The notes beneath the pieces were generated by a model, which was not told where the DNA came from, did no database searches, and worked only from the letters and a program-made list of their open reading frames with translations. From assembly GCA_017456765.1 (NCBI GenBank), contig JAFTIR010000021.1, forward strand, positions 1 to 64,000: DNA of 64,000 bases. The letters run 5' to 3'. Below are positions 43,443 to 53,700 of the stretch, one piece after another (within the stretch, counting starts at the first letter, position 1; the number at the start of each line of letters is the position of its first letter). The translations under genes and the position numbers were made by a program. Source of the DNA: Clostridia bacterium (lineage in GTDB: Bacteria; Bacillota; Clostridia; Oscillospirales; CAG-382).

Positions 43443-45989
43443 ATGAAGAGACTGAATGAATGTCTTACAGACAATTACGGTAGTTATATATTGCCATTTT
43501 TCTGGCAGCACGGCGATTCCCATGCGCTTCTTCGTGAAGAAATTGACGCTATGCAAAGAAGTGGTGCTAAAGAATTCTGCGTTGAGAGCAGAATTCACCA
43601 GGATTTCTGCAAGGATAAGTGGTGGGAGGACTTCGGCTTTATCTTAGAAGAGGCGAAAAGACGGGACATGGGTGTGTGGCTTCTTGATGATAAGCAGTTT
43701 CCCTCGGGCTTTGCTAATGGTGCCGTTAGCGCAACACCTGAGCTTCAGAAGAAGCATATAGAGCTTTTGTTCAAAGATGTAGTCGGCCCCAAAAAGGATG
43801 CGGCAGTGGTATTGCCAAAGATAGATGAAGCAAACGAGAAAATTATAAATGTCGTTGCTTTCAAGAGAGTGGACGATAGCACAAATGAGCTTTGCGAGGG
43901 CGAGCCAATTCCCCTCATGCAGAACGTTTCCGACGGACTTTTGTTTTTTGATATTCCCGAGGGAGTATACAGAATTTTCTATGTAATTGAAACACGCCTT
44001 CAAAAAATGGGTGCAAGAATGCACCTTTGTGATATGCTTAATATTGACTCCTGCAGACTTATGCTCTCACAGGTCTATGAGCCGCATTATGAACATTTCA
44101 AGGAATACTTCGGCAATACCTTTAAGGGCTTTTTCTCGGATGAACCCTGCTTCGGTAACGAGGCTTCAACCGGCTATTCGCCTTTAGGAAAAGAGAATGT
44201 TGTTCTTCCTTACAGCGATGAGCTTGTTTGTATGCTTTCTGAAAAATGTAAAAAGTCACGCGAGGAAATTCTCTGTCTTTTGCCCTTTTTGTGGTGTAAT
44301 CATTCGGATAAAAATCCCGAAATCAGATACTATTACATGGACTGCGTTTCCGAGCTTTATAAGAGAAACTTTTCGCTTCTTCTCGGTAACTGGTGCCGTG
44401 AGCATGGAGTAATGTATATCGGTCATATCATCGAGGATGTAAACTACCATATGCGCCTCGGTGTCGGTGTCGGTCATTACTTCAGAGCAATGGCAGGTCA
44501 GGATATGTCTGGTGTTGATATTGTTCTCAATCAGATGATACCGGGCTTTAATGACCATATACACGCGGCAAACGTCGGTGTAAAGAGGGCAGACCCCGAG
44601 TTTTACAGATATACACTTGCAAAGCTCGGCTCATCCGACTCCCACCTTGACCAAAAGAAAAAGGGCAGAGCACTGTGCGAAATTTTTGGTGCTTTCGGCT
44701 GGGCGGAGGGTGTGCCAATGATGAAGACCCTTGCAGATAATATGCTTGTGTCGGGTATAAATCATTTTGTTCCCCATGCCTTTACAAACAGATACCCCTG
44801 TCCCGACTGTCCGCCTCACTTCTACTGCGGCGGAAAAAATCCCCAGTTTGATGCTTTCTCAGACCTTACAAAATATATGCAGAGAATGTGCCACCTGCTT
44901 TACGGCGGACAGCATGTCAATAATGTTGCGGTGCTCTATAACTGCGATGCCGACTGGATTGCGGGAGAGCATGACCTTTTCCAGAAGGTTGCAAAAATCC
45001 TTGTGCAGAATCAGATTGACTTTGACTTTGTACCCCTGGATTCTTTAGAAAATCTCAATTTCAAAGACGGCGGCTTTGTTATTGGCGACGAGTGCTTCAA
45101 GACTATTGTCGTTTCACGCTCGGCTGTTCTTCCCAAAAAGCTCATTGAAAAATTGAATGTTCTTTCGGAAAACGGTGTTGAGGTAATATTCTGCGAACAT
45201 CTTCCCGAACGTTTTGCCGACAGCGATGAAAAGATGAATTGCGATGGCTTTACCACCTCAAAATATGATGAGCTTCCCAAGGCTCTTGACAAGTACAGGG
45301 ACATCACTCTTTCCAAGGAATGTAAATACCTGCGCTACTATCACGTAAAGAACGAGGGTAAGGATGTTTATATGTTCAGCAATGAGGACATATACAATGA
45401 AATCTGCGTTGATATTACCCTTTCCCACGGCGGAGAGTACATAAAGTACGACGCATGGAATAATAAAACCCTCTGCGGCAAGGCAGACGGCAATAAAATT
45501 TCCCTTAAACTTCTCCCATCTCAGGCTTCTGTGCTTGTGTTTGAAGAACACGGACAGCAAATCACGGACTTTTACCGCGACTATGAAACTTCACCCCTTT
45601 GTGCCGAATGGAAAATCAGCATAAGCAAGGACGGGGATGAGTTTTCCGAATTTGACACGACAAGTACACTTTATAACCTTGCAAGAAAAATCCCCTCATT
45701 CTGCGGAAAGGTAAGATACGAAGCTAAGGTGAATTTTGATAAGGTTCCCGAAAAGATTTCGCTTGGCAGTGTCGGTGAAATTGCAAGCCTTTATGTCAAC
45801 GGCGAAAAGTGCGAGGATGCTCTGTTTGTTCCTTATATCTTTGATGTTAAGGATAAGTGTAGGGCAGGGGAAAATGAAATTGTTGTTGAGGTTGTAACAA
45901 ACCTTGCTTACCGCGAAAGAGACAGCGCTTCAACCTATCATTCACTAATGCCCATGGGCATGACAGGACCCGTTGAACTTAAATTTTAA
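43443..45989 (+). CDS. Large glycoside-hydrolase-like protein (GH106-like, tentative)
   Basis: 848 residues after TGAGGTG, no signal peptide. The first ~450 residues look like a TIM barrel with early motifs PFFWQHGD, EIDAMQRSGAKEFCVESR and GVWLLDDKQFPSGFANG, similar in style to GH106-type rhamnosidases and related GH2-like enzymes. KGFFSDEPCFGN carries an acidic pair that could be catalytic. Around residues 490-620 is a Rossmann-like, GATase-type segment, and the last ~100 residues (LGSVGEIASLYVNGEKC) look like a galactose-binding beta-sandwich. It probably removes a sugar from imported oligosaccharides; sugar and linkage are unknown. An HD-domain gene follows after 18 nt. Confidence 0.65.
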   Translation: MKRLNECLTDNYGSYILPFFWQHGDSHALLREEIDAMQRSGAKEFCVESRIHQDFCKDKWWEDFGFILEEAKRRDMGVWLLDDKQFPSGFANGAVSATPELQKKHIELLFKDVVGPKKDAAVVLPKIDEANEKIINVVAFKRVDDSTNELCEGEPIPLMQNVSDGLLFFDIPEGVYRIFYVIETRLQKMGARMHLCDMLNIDSCRLMLSQVYEPHYEHFKEYFGNTFKGFFSDEPCFGNEASTGYSPLGKENVVLPYSDELVCMLSEKCKKSREEILCLLPFLWCNHSDKNPEIRYYYMDCVSELYKRNFSLLLGNWCREHGVMYIGHIIEDVNYHMRLGVGVGHYFRAMAGQDMSGVDIVLNQMIPGFNDHIHAANVGVKRADPEFYRYTLAKLGSSDSHLDQKKKGRALCEIFGAFGWAEGVPMMKTLADNMLVSGINHFVPHAFTNRYPCPDCPPHFYCGGKNPQFDAFSDLTKYMQRMCHLLYGGQHVNNVAVLYNCDADWIAGEHDLFQKVAKILVQNQIDFDFVPLDSLENLNFKDGGFVIGDECFKTIVVSRSAVLPKKLIEKLNVLSENGVEVIFCEHLPERFADSDEKMNCDGFTTSKYDELPKALDKYRDITLSKECKYLRYYHVKNEGKDVYMFSNEDIYNEICVDITLSHGGEYIKYDAWNNKTLCGKADGNKISLKLLPSQASVLVFEEHGQQITDFYRDYETSPLCAEWKISISKDGDEFSEFDTTSTLYNLARKIPSFCGKVRYEAKVNFDKVPEKISLGSVGEIASLYVNGEKCEDALFVPYIFDVKDKCRAGENEIVVEVVTNLAYRERDSASTYHSLMPMGMTGPVELKF

Positions 45990-46007
45990 CTTGATTGGAG
46001 AGTATTT

Positions 46008-46604
46008 ATGAACGAAGAAACACTTCGCTCCTTGCAGTTTGATTCTGTAAAGGATAAATTTATAAAAGCCTATAATGATGCAATAACTCGTCAGGGAAGC
46101 AGAGAGCTTCTTGACTGGATAACAAACAAGACGGACTTTTTTGTAGCTCCCGCAAGCTCAAAATTCCATAACGCCTTTGAGGGCGGACTCTGTGAGCATT
46201 CCCTCAATGTTTATCAGGCTATGATTGATAGATATAATGACGGCAAACCCGATGAATCCATGGCAATAGCCGCACTTCTTCATGACCTTTGTAAGGCTGA
46301 ATTCTATAAGGTCAGCCAGAGAAATGTTAAGAACGAAGCAACGGGCCAGTGGGAAAAGGTAAACTATTACACAATAGAGGATAAATTCCCATTTGGTCAC
46401 GGCGAAAAGAGCGTGTTCCTCATTGAACGCTTTATGCGCCTCAAGGTTGAGGAAGCTATTGCAATCCGCTGGCACATGGGCGGCTTTGACGATGCAGCAC
46501 GCGGCGGAAGCTACGCCATAAACGGAGCCTTTGAAAAGTATCCGCTCGCAGTAAAGCTTCATATTGCTGACATTGAGGCAACATATCTTATTGAAAATAT
46601 ATAA
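46008..46604 (+). CDS. HD-domain hydrolase
   Basis: 198 residues after TTGGAGAG. The HD metal motif is visible as CEHSLNVYQ, LLHDLCKAEFY and the later IRWHMGG and LHIADIEATY. Such proteins are metal-dependent phosphohydrolases; this size occurs in nucleotide or phosphate ester hydrolases of Firmicutes. Its link to the preceding hydrolase gene, with which it is probably co-transcribed, is unclear. Substrate unknown. Confidence 0.8.
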   Translation: MNEETLRSLQFDSVKDKFIKAYNDAITRQGSRELLDWITNKTDFFVAPASSKFHNAFEGGLCEHSLNVYQAMIDRYNDGKPDESMAIAALLHDLCKAEFYKVSQRNVKNEATGQWEKVNYYTIEDKFPFGHGEKSVFLIERFMRLKVEEAIAIRWHMGGFDDAARGGSYAINGAFEKYPLAVKLHIADIEATYLIENI

Positions 46605-46626
46605 GTAATAATGTAAATGAATATAA

Positions 46627-46660
46627 ACAAGACACATCAAAAGAGATGTGTCTTGTTTTC
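46627..46660. terminator. Bidirectional terminator
   Basis: 12-bp stem ACAAGACACATC/GATGTGTCTTGT (46627-46638, 46645-46656) with T-rich flank, between the HD gene and the convergent regulator gene. Confidence 0.9.
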
Positions 46661-46721
46661 TGTTAAAAAATAATCCGACCTATTTCAAGCTGATATTTGA
46701 TGTGTGCTCCTCTGTATTAAA

Positions 46722-47564
46722 TTATAGAAAATCAGAATTGCTAAAACTTTTTCTGTACTTTAAAGGAGGGATTCCAACTTCTTTTCTGAAAATTCTGATA
46801 AAGTAGTTAGTGTCGTTATAACCGACAGATTCAGCTATAAGTGAGATGCTGTAAGTTGTTTTTTGCAATTTTTGCTTTGCTTCTTCGATTTTGAGATGCC
46901 TAATGTATTCTGTTGGGTTTTTACAGGTTGAATTTTTAACTGTCTTAAAAAGCATGTTGGATGAAATACCTATATTTTTACAGATGTCTCGTGGCATGAT
47001 GGGTTTTTCAATATTTGCGAGAATAAAGCGTTTTACTCTATAAAAAATTGTATCAGATGACTTTTGAATTACATAGGAAAGATTCATGTATTCAATAAGT
47101 ACTTTTAGTGTGTTCATGCAGTATACAATTTTGTCATGGGAGCAAATGGTTGTTTTCTTAAGGCTATTGCGTAGTTCCTCTTTGAATTCGAAACTTTCCG
47201 GAATGGTGTTGATACTGTTATGAATTTTTTCAAGATTTTCTTCTTCCGCTATTTGTCCCAGCATAAGATAGCCAACAATTTCGTCTTCCTGAAGGATCGG
47301 AAGTATTGCTTCTGTAAGTCCCATATGGCAGCAGTATTGATGTGGTTCCTTTGTTGTGTTAACTTCATCAAGACCATTTTTGTCGCACTTAAGACAATTT
47401 AAATATAAAGTTCTGTTTTTTCGTACGTTTTTGCAAAACTCAGAATGAATTGCGGGAAAAGAGAATATGTTGTTTTTATTTTCATCCCAAAGACTGAATT
47501 CCATTCCTGCTAACTTGAAAAAATCAGTACATATTTTTTTTAATTCTTCAATATTTATATCCAT
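46722..47564 (-). CDS. AraC family regulator with PocR sensor domain
   Basis: 280 residues. The N-terminal PocR domain (about 1-150) has the Cys-rich pattern EFCKNVRKN, LNCLKCDKNGL and YCCHMGLTEAILPI. The C-terminal AraC DNA-binding domain has two HTHs (RDICKNIGISSNMLFKTVKNS, SISLIAESVGYNDTNYFIRIFRKEVG). PocR domains bind small metabolites, such as propanediol in the namesake. It is transcribed divergently from the GHL6-like hydrolase gene at 47753, its most likely target. The gene is AT-richer than its neighbours, hinting at different ancestry. Confidence 0.88.
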   Translation of the reverse strand: MDINIEELKKICTDFFKLAGMEFSLWDENKNNIFSFPAIHSEFCKNVRKNRTLYLNCLKCDKNGLDEVNTTKEPHQYCCHMGLTEAILPILQEDEIVGYLMLGQIAEEENLEKIHNSINTIPESFEFKEELRNSLKKTTICSHDKIVYCMNTLKVLIEYMNLSYVIQKSSDTIFYRVKRFILANIEKPIMPRDICKNIGISSNMLFKTVKNSTCKNPTEYIRHLKIEEAKQKLQKTTYSISLIAESVGYNDTNYFIRIFRKEVGIPPLKYRKSFSNSDFL

Positions 47565-47752
47565 ACATTACACCCTTTTCTATTAATATAATAATATTAA
47601 ATTTTATATTTTCAATGCCAAAAATACAAAATAATATGATGGATATTGTTAATTCAATTGATATGTGCTATTTTTGTCTTTTTAAAATACTATTATTTAT
47701 TAAAAAAATCCCTTATAATTTTCTTGTAATTAATTTTAGAGGAATGAGTGTA

Positions 47753-49813
47753 ATGAAAAATAGCAAGTGGTATGAAAAAAATTACAGACGTCATTTACTT
47801 GATATGCACATTGCAGACTGGGATGAAAGTTTTCTTTCGGAGTTTTCAGCTGAGACATATTTTGAAAACTTAAAACGTGCTAATGTTACCTGTGCAATGT
47901 TATATTATCAGTCTCATGCAGGACTTTGCTATTATCCGACAAAGTCTGGTAAAATGCATGGTGCTTTCATCGGTAAGGAAGACGAAATGAAAAAGCTCAC
48001 CAATATGTGCAGAGCAAATGGTGTTGCTGTTGTAGGATATTATAGCCTTAACTATAATACCTGGGCGCATGATGAACATCCGGAATGGAGAATGATAGAA
48101 GTTGACGGATGTTCCAAAAGAGATAAACCTTATTCCGATATTCCTCAGAGCTTTGAAAATGCAGGTGGAAGAAGATACGGTCTTTGTTGCCCGAATAATG
48201 ACGATTATCTTAACTTTGTATATAAACAGATTGATGAAATGATTGAATATTTTACGCCCCACGCGTTTTTCTTTGATATGCTTTTCTGGCCTCATCAGTG
48301 CTATTGTAAACACTGCCAGAAGCGATGGAAGGATGAAACGGGAATTGACGGTCTTCCTACATCCTTTGATGAAAACGATCCTATGTGGAAACTTCATTAT
48401 GAGAGAAGAAATTTCTGGATCGGGGAGTATGCTGAAAAGATTACAGCATATGTACATTCAAAGGCTCCGCATCTTACAGTTGAACATAATGTTTCGGCTG
48501 CTGCAAAGGGCGGATACTTCGGTACCTGCAATAAGGTCAATAATGTTAGTGAATTTGCAGGTGGCGACCTTTCGGGGGGGCTTCTTGAAGAATCGGTTAC
48601 ATGTAAAATGTATTCTGGAATCACAATGAATCAGCCTTTTGAATATATGTTCCCAAAGTGCGAACCCAGCCTTTATAAGCATACACTTACAAAAACGGAT
48701 GATCATATAGAAGCAGCTGTATTCCTGACTGCGGCTCACCATGGCGCGACACTTGTTATTGATGCAATTGATCCTGTCGGAACGATGAACATAAAAAGCT
48801 TTGATGCAATCGGCAGAGCCTTTGCAAAGCAGATACCTTATGAAAAGTATTTTGTTGGTGAGAGCATTGCTGATATTGCAGTGGCTTATGGACTTGAAAG
48901 CAAGAGTTTCGGGCTTCTTGGCAATAAGTATACAAACCATGATACTGCGGTTTCTTTTATCAAAAACATGATTGAGGCGGGCATACCGGTAGATGTAGTA
49001 AGCAAGAGAAAGGATATGTCAAAATACAAGATGGTATTTGCATCATGCCTTTGGCAAGATGATAAAGAGCTTATTGATTCACTTCTTGAATTTGCTGAAA
49101 ATGGTGGAGTCCTGTATGTCGGTGGTGCCGAAAACAAGCCACTCGTTGAGAAAATTACCGGCGGTAAGGTTGTTGGTATGACAACAAGTAACGCAAATTA
49201 TTTAGAACCCAAAAATGAATTTGTAGAACTCTTTGAAGGTTTTGACCACGATTATCCTTTGCAGCTTGACGGCTATGTTCCGCTTATAGAACTTGATAAA
49301 AGTAATGGAAATGTCAGAGTACTTGCAACACTTACAGAGCCTTATACCAAGCTGAACGATACAAAGTTTGCTTCAATTCACTCAAATCCTCCCGGAATTC
49401 ATACAGATTACCCGACTGCACTTGAGATTGATTATGGTAAGGGTAAGATAATTTATCTTGGATGCCCTATTGAAAACGAAGGTTACATAATTTATCAGAA
49501 AATTATTAGAAACCTTATAGACAGATATGTGGGTCTTTCAAACCTTTCTGTATCGACAACCTCTCCGACAGATGTTGAAACTGTGGCGTTTAGAGATGGC
49601 AATGATTTTTACATCAATAACGTACTTCTCTATGACCCAAAGAATAAGCCGCATATTCCGTCATTTGAAGTAAGAGTTAAAACCGAATCAAACCCCAAAC
49701 GAGTACTTATTTTACCGGATGAAACGGAGGTTGATTTTGTTTTTGATGGTAAGTTTACGACGTTTACCACAAGGGAAACAAAAATATTTGATATGTATAA
49801 AATTGAAATTTAA
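47753..49813 (+). CDS. Putative glycoside hydrolase (GHL6-like with GATase-type domain)
   Basis: 686 residues from ATG 47753, placed by AGAGG ten bases upstream; ATG 47744 touches that site. The N-terminal TIM barrel (about 1-370) has HLLDMHIADWDESF, YYQSHAGLCYYP, FFDMLFWPHQCYCKHCQKRW and LTVEHNVSA, typical of hypothetical GHL6/alpha-fucosidase-like hydrolases. The next ~200 residues (IADIAVAYG, MVFASCLWQDD, ENGGVLYVGG) fit a beta-galactosidase trimerisation-type GATase fold. There is no signal peptide, so it works inside the cell. Divergent from the PocR-AraC regulator. Specificity is unknown; alpha-fucosidase is one option. Confidence 0.7.
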   Translation: MKNSKWYEKNYRRHLLDMHIADWDESFLSEFSAETYFENLKRANVTCAMLYYQSHAGLCYYPTKSGKMHGAFIGKEDEMKKLTNMCRANGVAVVGYYSLNYNTWAHDEHPEWRMIEVDGCSKRDKPYSDIPQSFENAGGRRYGLCCPNNDDYLNFVYKQIDEMIEYFTPHAFFFDMLFWPHQCYCKHCQKRWKDETGIDGLPTSFDENDPMWKLHYERRNFWIGEYAEKITAYVHSKAPHLTVEHNVSAAAKGGYFGTCNKVNNVSEFAGGDLSGGLLEESVTCKMYSGITMNQPFEYMFPKCEPSLYKHTLTKTDDHIEAAVFLTAAHHGATLVIDAIDPVGTMNIKSFDAIGRAFAKQIPYEKYFVGESIADIAVAYGLESKSFGLLGNKYTNHDTAVSFIKNMIEAGIPVDVVSKRKDMSKYKMVFASCLWQDDKELIDSLLEFAENGGVLYVGGAENKPLVEKITGGKVVGMTTSNANYLEPKNEFVELFEGFDHDYPLQLDGYVPLIELDKSNGNVRVLATLTEPYTKLNDTKFASIHSNPPGIHTDYPTALEIDYGKGKIIYLGCPIENEGYIIYQKIIRNLIDRYVGLSNLSVSTTSPTDVETVAFRDGNDFYINNVLLYDPKNKPHIPSFEVRVKTESNPKRVLILPDETEVDFVFDGKFTTFTTRETKIFDMYKIEI

Positions 49814-49824
49814 TCATAAAAATG

Positions 49825-49860
49825 TCCTGACACCATTTCGGTGTCAGGATAAGGTGTTTT
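49825..49860. terminator. Bidirectional terminator
   Basis: Stem TCCTGACACC/GGTGTCAGGA (49825-49834, 49840-49849), T-rich flank on both sides, between convergent genes. Confidence 0.9.
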
Positions 49861-49872
49861 TTGTATATTGAT

Positions 49873-50754
49873 TTACAATGCATCAAACATATCGGCAAGA
49901 CGTCGTGCCGATTTTGCAAGGTCGCATATGCCATCCTTAGCTGTCTCGGGCGTGAATTTTGTAAGGTAGGTCGCTGCTTCAAGAGTAAATTCTCCAGAGT
50001 AGTTTATTTCCTTGAGAGCTTTTACAATAGGCTCAAATTCTATATTCATGGAAAAAGGTATCTCGTGATTGTCGTTGAGCTTGTCGTTGTCGTGTATGTG
50101 AAGAGCCTGAAGTCGCGAGCCGAGTTCCTTTACCATTTCTACGGCAGTTGTGTCCGAGCCCTTCATTTCTGCGTGTCCGATGTCAAGACAAGCAACAAAA
50201 TATTCGTCGTTAACAAGGTCGAGATGTTCGTTGAAGCTTTTCGGTGTTGCACAGGAAGCAAAGCAGGAGTGTCCCTTTGCTTTGTCCCAGTCCCACATGT
50301 TCTCTGTTGCAATTTTTACGCCGTAGCTTTTTGCAAAGGGTAAAATTTCGTTATACATTTCGGCATTGCCTTCTGGACTTATCGTACAGTCGGGATGAAT
50401 AACGCAGATTTTTCCACCTGCTTCAGCGGTACATTCAATAGCTCTTTTAAAATACGACCTGACGTCAGGTACATCACTCGGGTATGGAGCATGAGACTGA
50501 TTGCAGTATATTCCATTGTCAAGACCTATATTTTTTAGTTTTCTTGCATATTTAAGATAATCGGGTCCCAAAAGATTTTTATCCCTGTATTCAAATATGG
50601 GAGTTTTTCCGTTGTCCCAGTTCCACGCAACAACATCAATAAGCTCGGTTATTGAAAAATCCCATGCATCAAAACCAGCCTTTGCTATGTATTCAACAGC
50701 CTTTTCGTGACCAACAAGCTTGTGGAGTGAAGCTGTTTCAGTTGAAATCTTCAT
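49873..50754 (-). CDS. Sugar phosphate isomerase/epimerase-type TIM barrel
   Basis: 293 residues of the xylose isomerase-like (AP endonuclease 2) family. Candidate metal ligands are in KIATENMWDW (Glu), VACLDIGHAEM (Asp, His), ALHIHDND (His/Asp) and FTLEAATYL (Glu). Such enzymes epimerise or isomerise sugars and keto acids. It follows the 1037-residue hydrolase-like gene by 16 nt on the same strand, so it may act on the released sugar. The exact reaction cannot be read from sequence. Confidence 0.85.
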   Translation of the reverse strand: MKISTETASLHKLVGHEKAVEYIAKAGFDAWDFSITELIDVVAWNWDNGKTPIFEYRDKNLLGPDYLKYARKLKNIGLDNGIYCNQSHAPYPSDVPDVRSYFKRAIECTAEAGGKICVIHPDCTISPEGNAEMYNEILPFAKSYGVKIATENMWDWDKAKGHSCFASCATPKSFNEHLDLVNDEYFVACLDIGHAEMKGSDTTAVEMVKELGSRLQALHIHDNDKLNDNHEIPFSMNIEFEPIVKALKEINYSGEFTLEAATYLTKFTPETAKDGICDLAKSARRLADMFDAL

Positions 50755-50770
50755 ACCAATATCAACCCTT

Positions 50771-53700
50771 TCAGAAGTTTATTGTTTTGAGTACGCTATC
50801 CGAGAAATCAACCGTATGCTTTGTTATAACTGAGTCTTTTGCAATACAGAATGTAACATTTCCTTTGCCTTGAACAGTCGCTTGGTTACAATTTACAGAT
50901 ATTACTTCGCCGTCTTCACTTTCGGGCCATACTGCGACCTTGTTGTTTGTCACAACTTTGATGAGCACCCCGTAAGGAACATCAATGTTGTAAATCTTAT
51001 CAGAAATTCTTAGAGAAGCAACTCTGTTTTCGGTACTTGCATTGTACCAGTCAACAGCAAGAAAATACATATGCTTGTCGCCGTTTTCCTGGGTGTAGCA
51101 ACAAAACTCAACATCATTTTTGCATGATGCCCAAACGGTTTCTTGTGCAAGTATTTCGTTAGTAAGTTCTCTTAACCTTTCTCTGTAAGCACTTTCTATG
51201 TCGGCAGGATATCCGTTTGTATCAAAGAGATAAACCGTACCTTTTCCAATGTTGTATTTGCAAACTTCCTTTGTTTCTTTGTTTTCGCCAAAAATTTCAG
51301 GACAGTAGTCAAACTTCATGTTGCCGCTTCTTACATCAGCTATATTTGTGGTCGATGTAAGATGAGAACGTGTCATGAGCACCTTGCCACCTTTTTCTAC
51401 ATACTTCAGAAGCTTTTCCTTGTCTTCTTGTGTGAACTTGTTGTAGCCCATAAAAACAAGGAGTTTGTAGTCGTCAAATGTAGACTGTTTTGATTCGGCA
51501 GGAATGATGTCAACGTTACCATAAGGAGTTCCTGAGTAGAATCCGAGCGGTCTGTCCTTGGGACAATCGTATGTATAAAGAACTTTTCCCGGGTCTGTAA
51601 CGGGGTAAAATTCGTTTGCAATGTCCCAGCTTTTTTCTGCAGAGCCGAATGAAGCGAAGGTGTACCAGATTTTATTCTTTCCGAACATTGTGATTCCGTC
51701 ATCTCTGCCATGAATAAGCGCAATGGGGCAGTAGAACTTACCGCTTCTTGTGTGTGAAGAAACATATCTGTAAAAATCGCTTTGCTGCTTCAGGTGAGCC
51801 TTGCACGCTTTGCTGAAACGGTGATGATGTTCGTAACCTTCTTCAAGATGCCAGAGCCCTTCCTCTGTGTTGATGTCTGTTACACCGAGCATGTAACAGG
51901 TGTAGAGAGCAAGTCGGTACCTCTTATAACGTTCAATGCTTTCGTGAGGAGTTGTTGACCACTGAACTGCATTGTGAGCACCAAAACCCTTCATGTTTTT
52001 GTCCTTGGCAACACCTCTCAGGAATCCTAAAAGAATTTCCATGTTGGAGTACATTGTTTCGGCACTGAGCCACTGAAGTCCGCCTTCAGCAAAATACTTG
52101 AATGTACAGGCAGGACCTGTGTGGCGTGGGTAAGACTTGCCGAGGATTTCATGAAGCTCGTTTATGACCTTTTTTCGTGCTTCGGAGTAGTCAACAAGGG
52201 GAACACTCTTTCGTGAAAAGACGATAAGCTTTTCGCCTGAATAGTGAAGTGCTTTTTCGTGACCGCGGATTCCGACATATTTCGGGTTTTCCTTCCATGT
52301 GTAGTACATGTGTTCCTCGCCCTGTTCGTCGGTTATGTTGTTGATGACTCTTTCAATCCAGTAGCATAATGCGCCGTCAACCTCGCCTGCCTGTCGTCCC
52401 AGATAATGCTCGCCTGAAAGCATTTCGTCATCGGGCTGTGCGGCAAGACCCGGAACTTCACGTCCGTCGAGACACAGAGCATACTTGATTTCAAGCTCGT
52501 TCATAAGTCTGACAAAGTATTTTATTACGTCGGGCTTGAGTTCCTTAGTGCCGGCCCAGCGATAGCATGGACGAAGAGATATATAGTTTCCGACACCGTT
52601 TTTTATGTACCACATGAGGTATTCTTCGGTTTCTTCCATTTCCTGAGGAATGTAAATCATGTCGGAGGTACCCGTGATGACATTGTCGTTTTCTTTTATC
52701 AGGATGTTTTCTATACAGCCTGTTGTTTCAAAGCCGTCTGAAGAAAGGGTGAACCTGACATTTCGGTCGGGTTTTAAGCATTTTACGGTTATGCCGTGAA
52801 GTCCTTTTTCTTCAAAGAAATATTCATTGCCCGAACAGATGCTGTCGCTGTCGGATGTAAGTTTTACACGAGTGTTTTCTTTAGATGTTCTTATAAGAAC
52901 TCGCGCATTTCCACCGGAGGGAGCATATTCCGAAACAGAAACAATGTCAATGACATCGTCGGGCTGCTCAAGAATTGCAAGCTCGTAGAAAGTGTAGGGA
53001 AGAGGTTCGTGGTAATCGGAAATGAGGAAAAATTCAATTTTGTTTTCCTTTTTTAAGAGATGCGTTGGCAATAGCTTTTCCCACTCTGCAAATCGGTGAA
53101 CCCTTTCAAAAATTTCACCTTCGAAAATTTTTTCTCCATTTAGCTTTATAATAAATTCGGGAAGCTCTTTTCTGCTGATAAACTGACCTGTCCAGTCAAA
53201 CAGAGTCATGCCCGAAATGGGTTCGGCAAATGATGGGAGCATATTATGAATACCACATGATAGCTCAGGGTGTTCAATGTAGCATTTTCCCGTGTAGTTT
53301 CTGCCTTCAATAAATACGCATACGCATGCAGTGTCAAGAGGAATGTTGATTTCTTCAAGCAAATCTTTGTAGTCGTAAGTGCCCTCGGGAATGCTGATGA
53401 TATATGTCTTGTCTGATGGAACTGTTACGTCTCGTCTGCTGACACCCTCACGCTTGAGACGGATTTCAAGACGCATCTGCACAAATCCGCCCTCGTTTAT
53501 AGTAAGGTTTTCGGATTTGACTCTGAGTCCGGCTTTCCATGTTTCAAGAAGAGGCACAACAGGAATATATACGGCTTCGGGTTCCCACAGTACCTTTTTG
53601 TATACTCTTTTTATGTAATTAAAAGGTTTTTTAGCTGAAAAATCAAGACAGTATCTGTCAATGCCGGCTTCTTCATGGTTGAGACCATCTGTAATGTCTC

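Noticed and set aside
47615..47752. N-terminal extension of the GHL6-like hydrolase (43-46 more residues)
   Set aside because: The extension is AT-rich, hydrophobic by chance and lies upstream of the only good ribosome site; the family motif starts just after ATG 47753.
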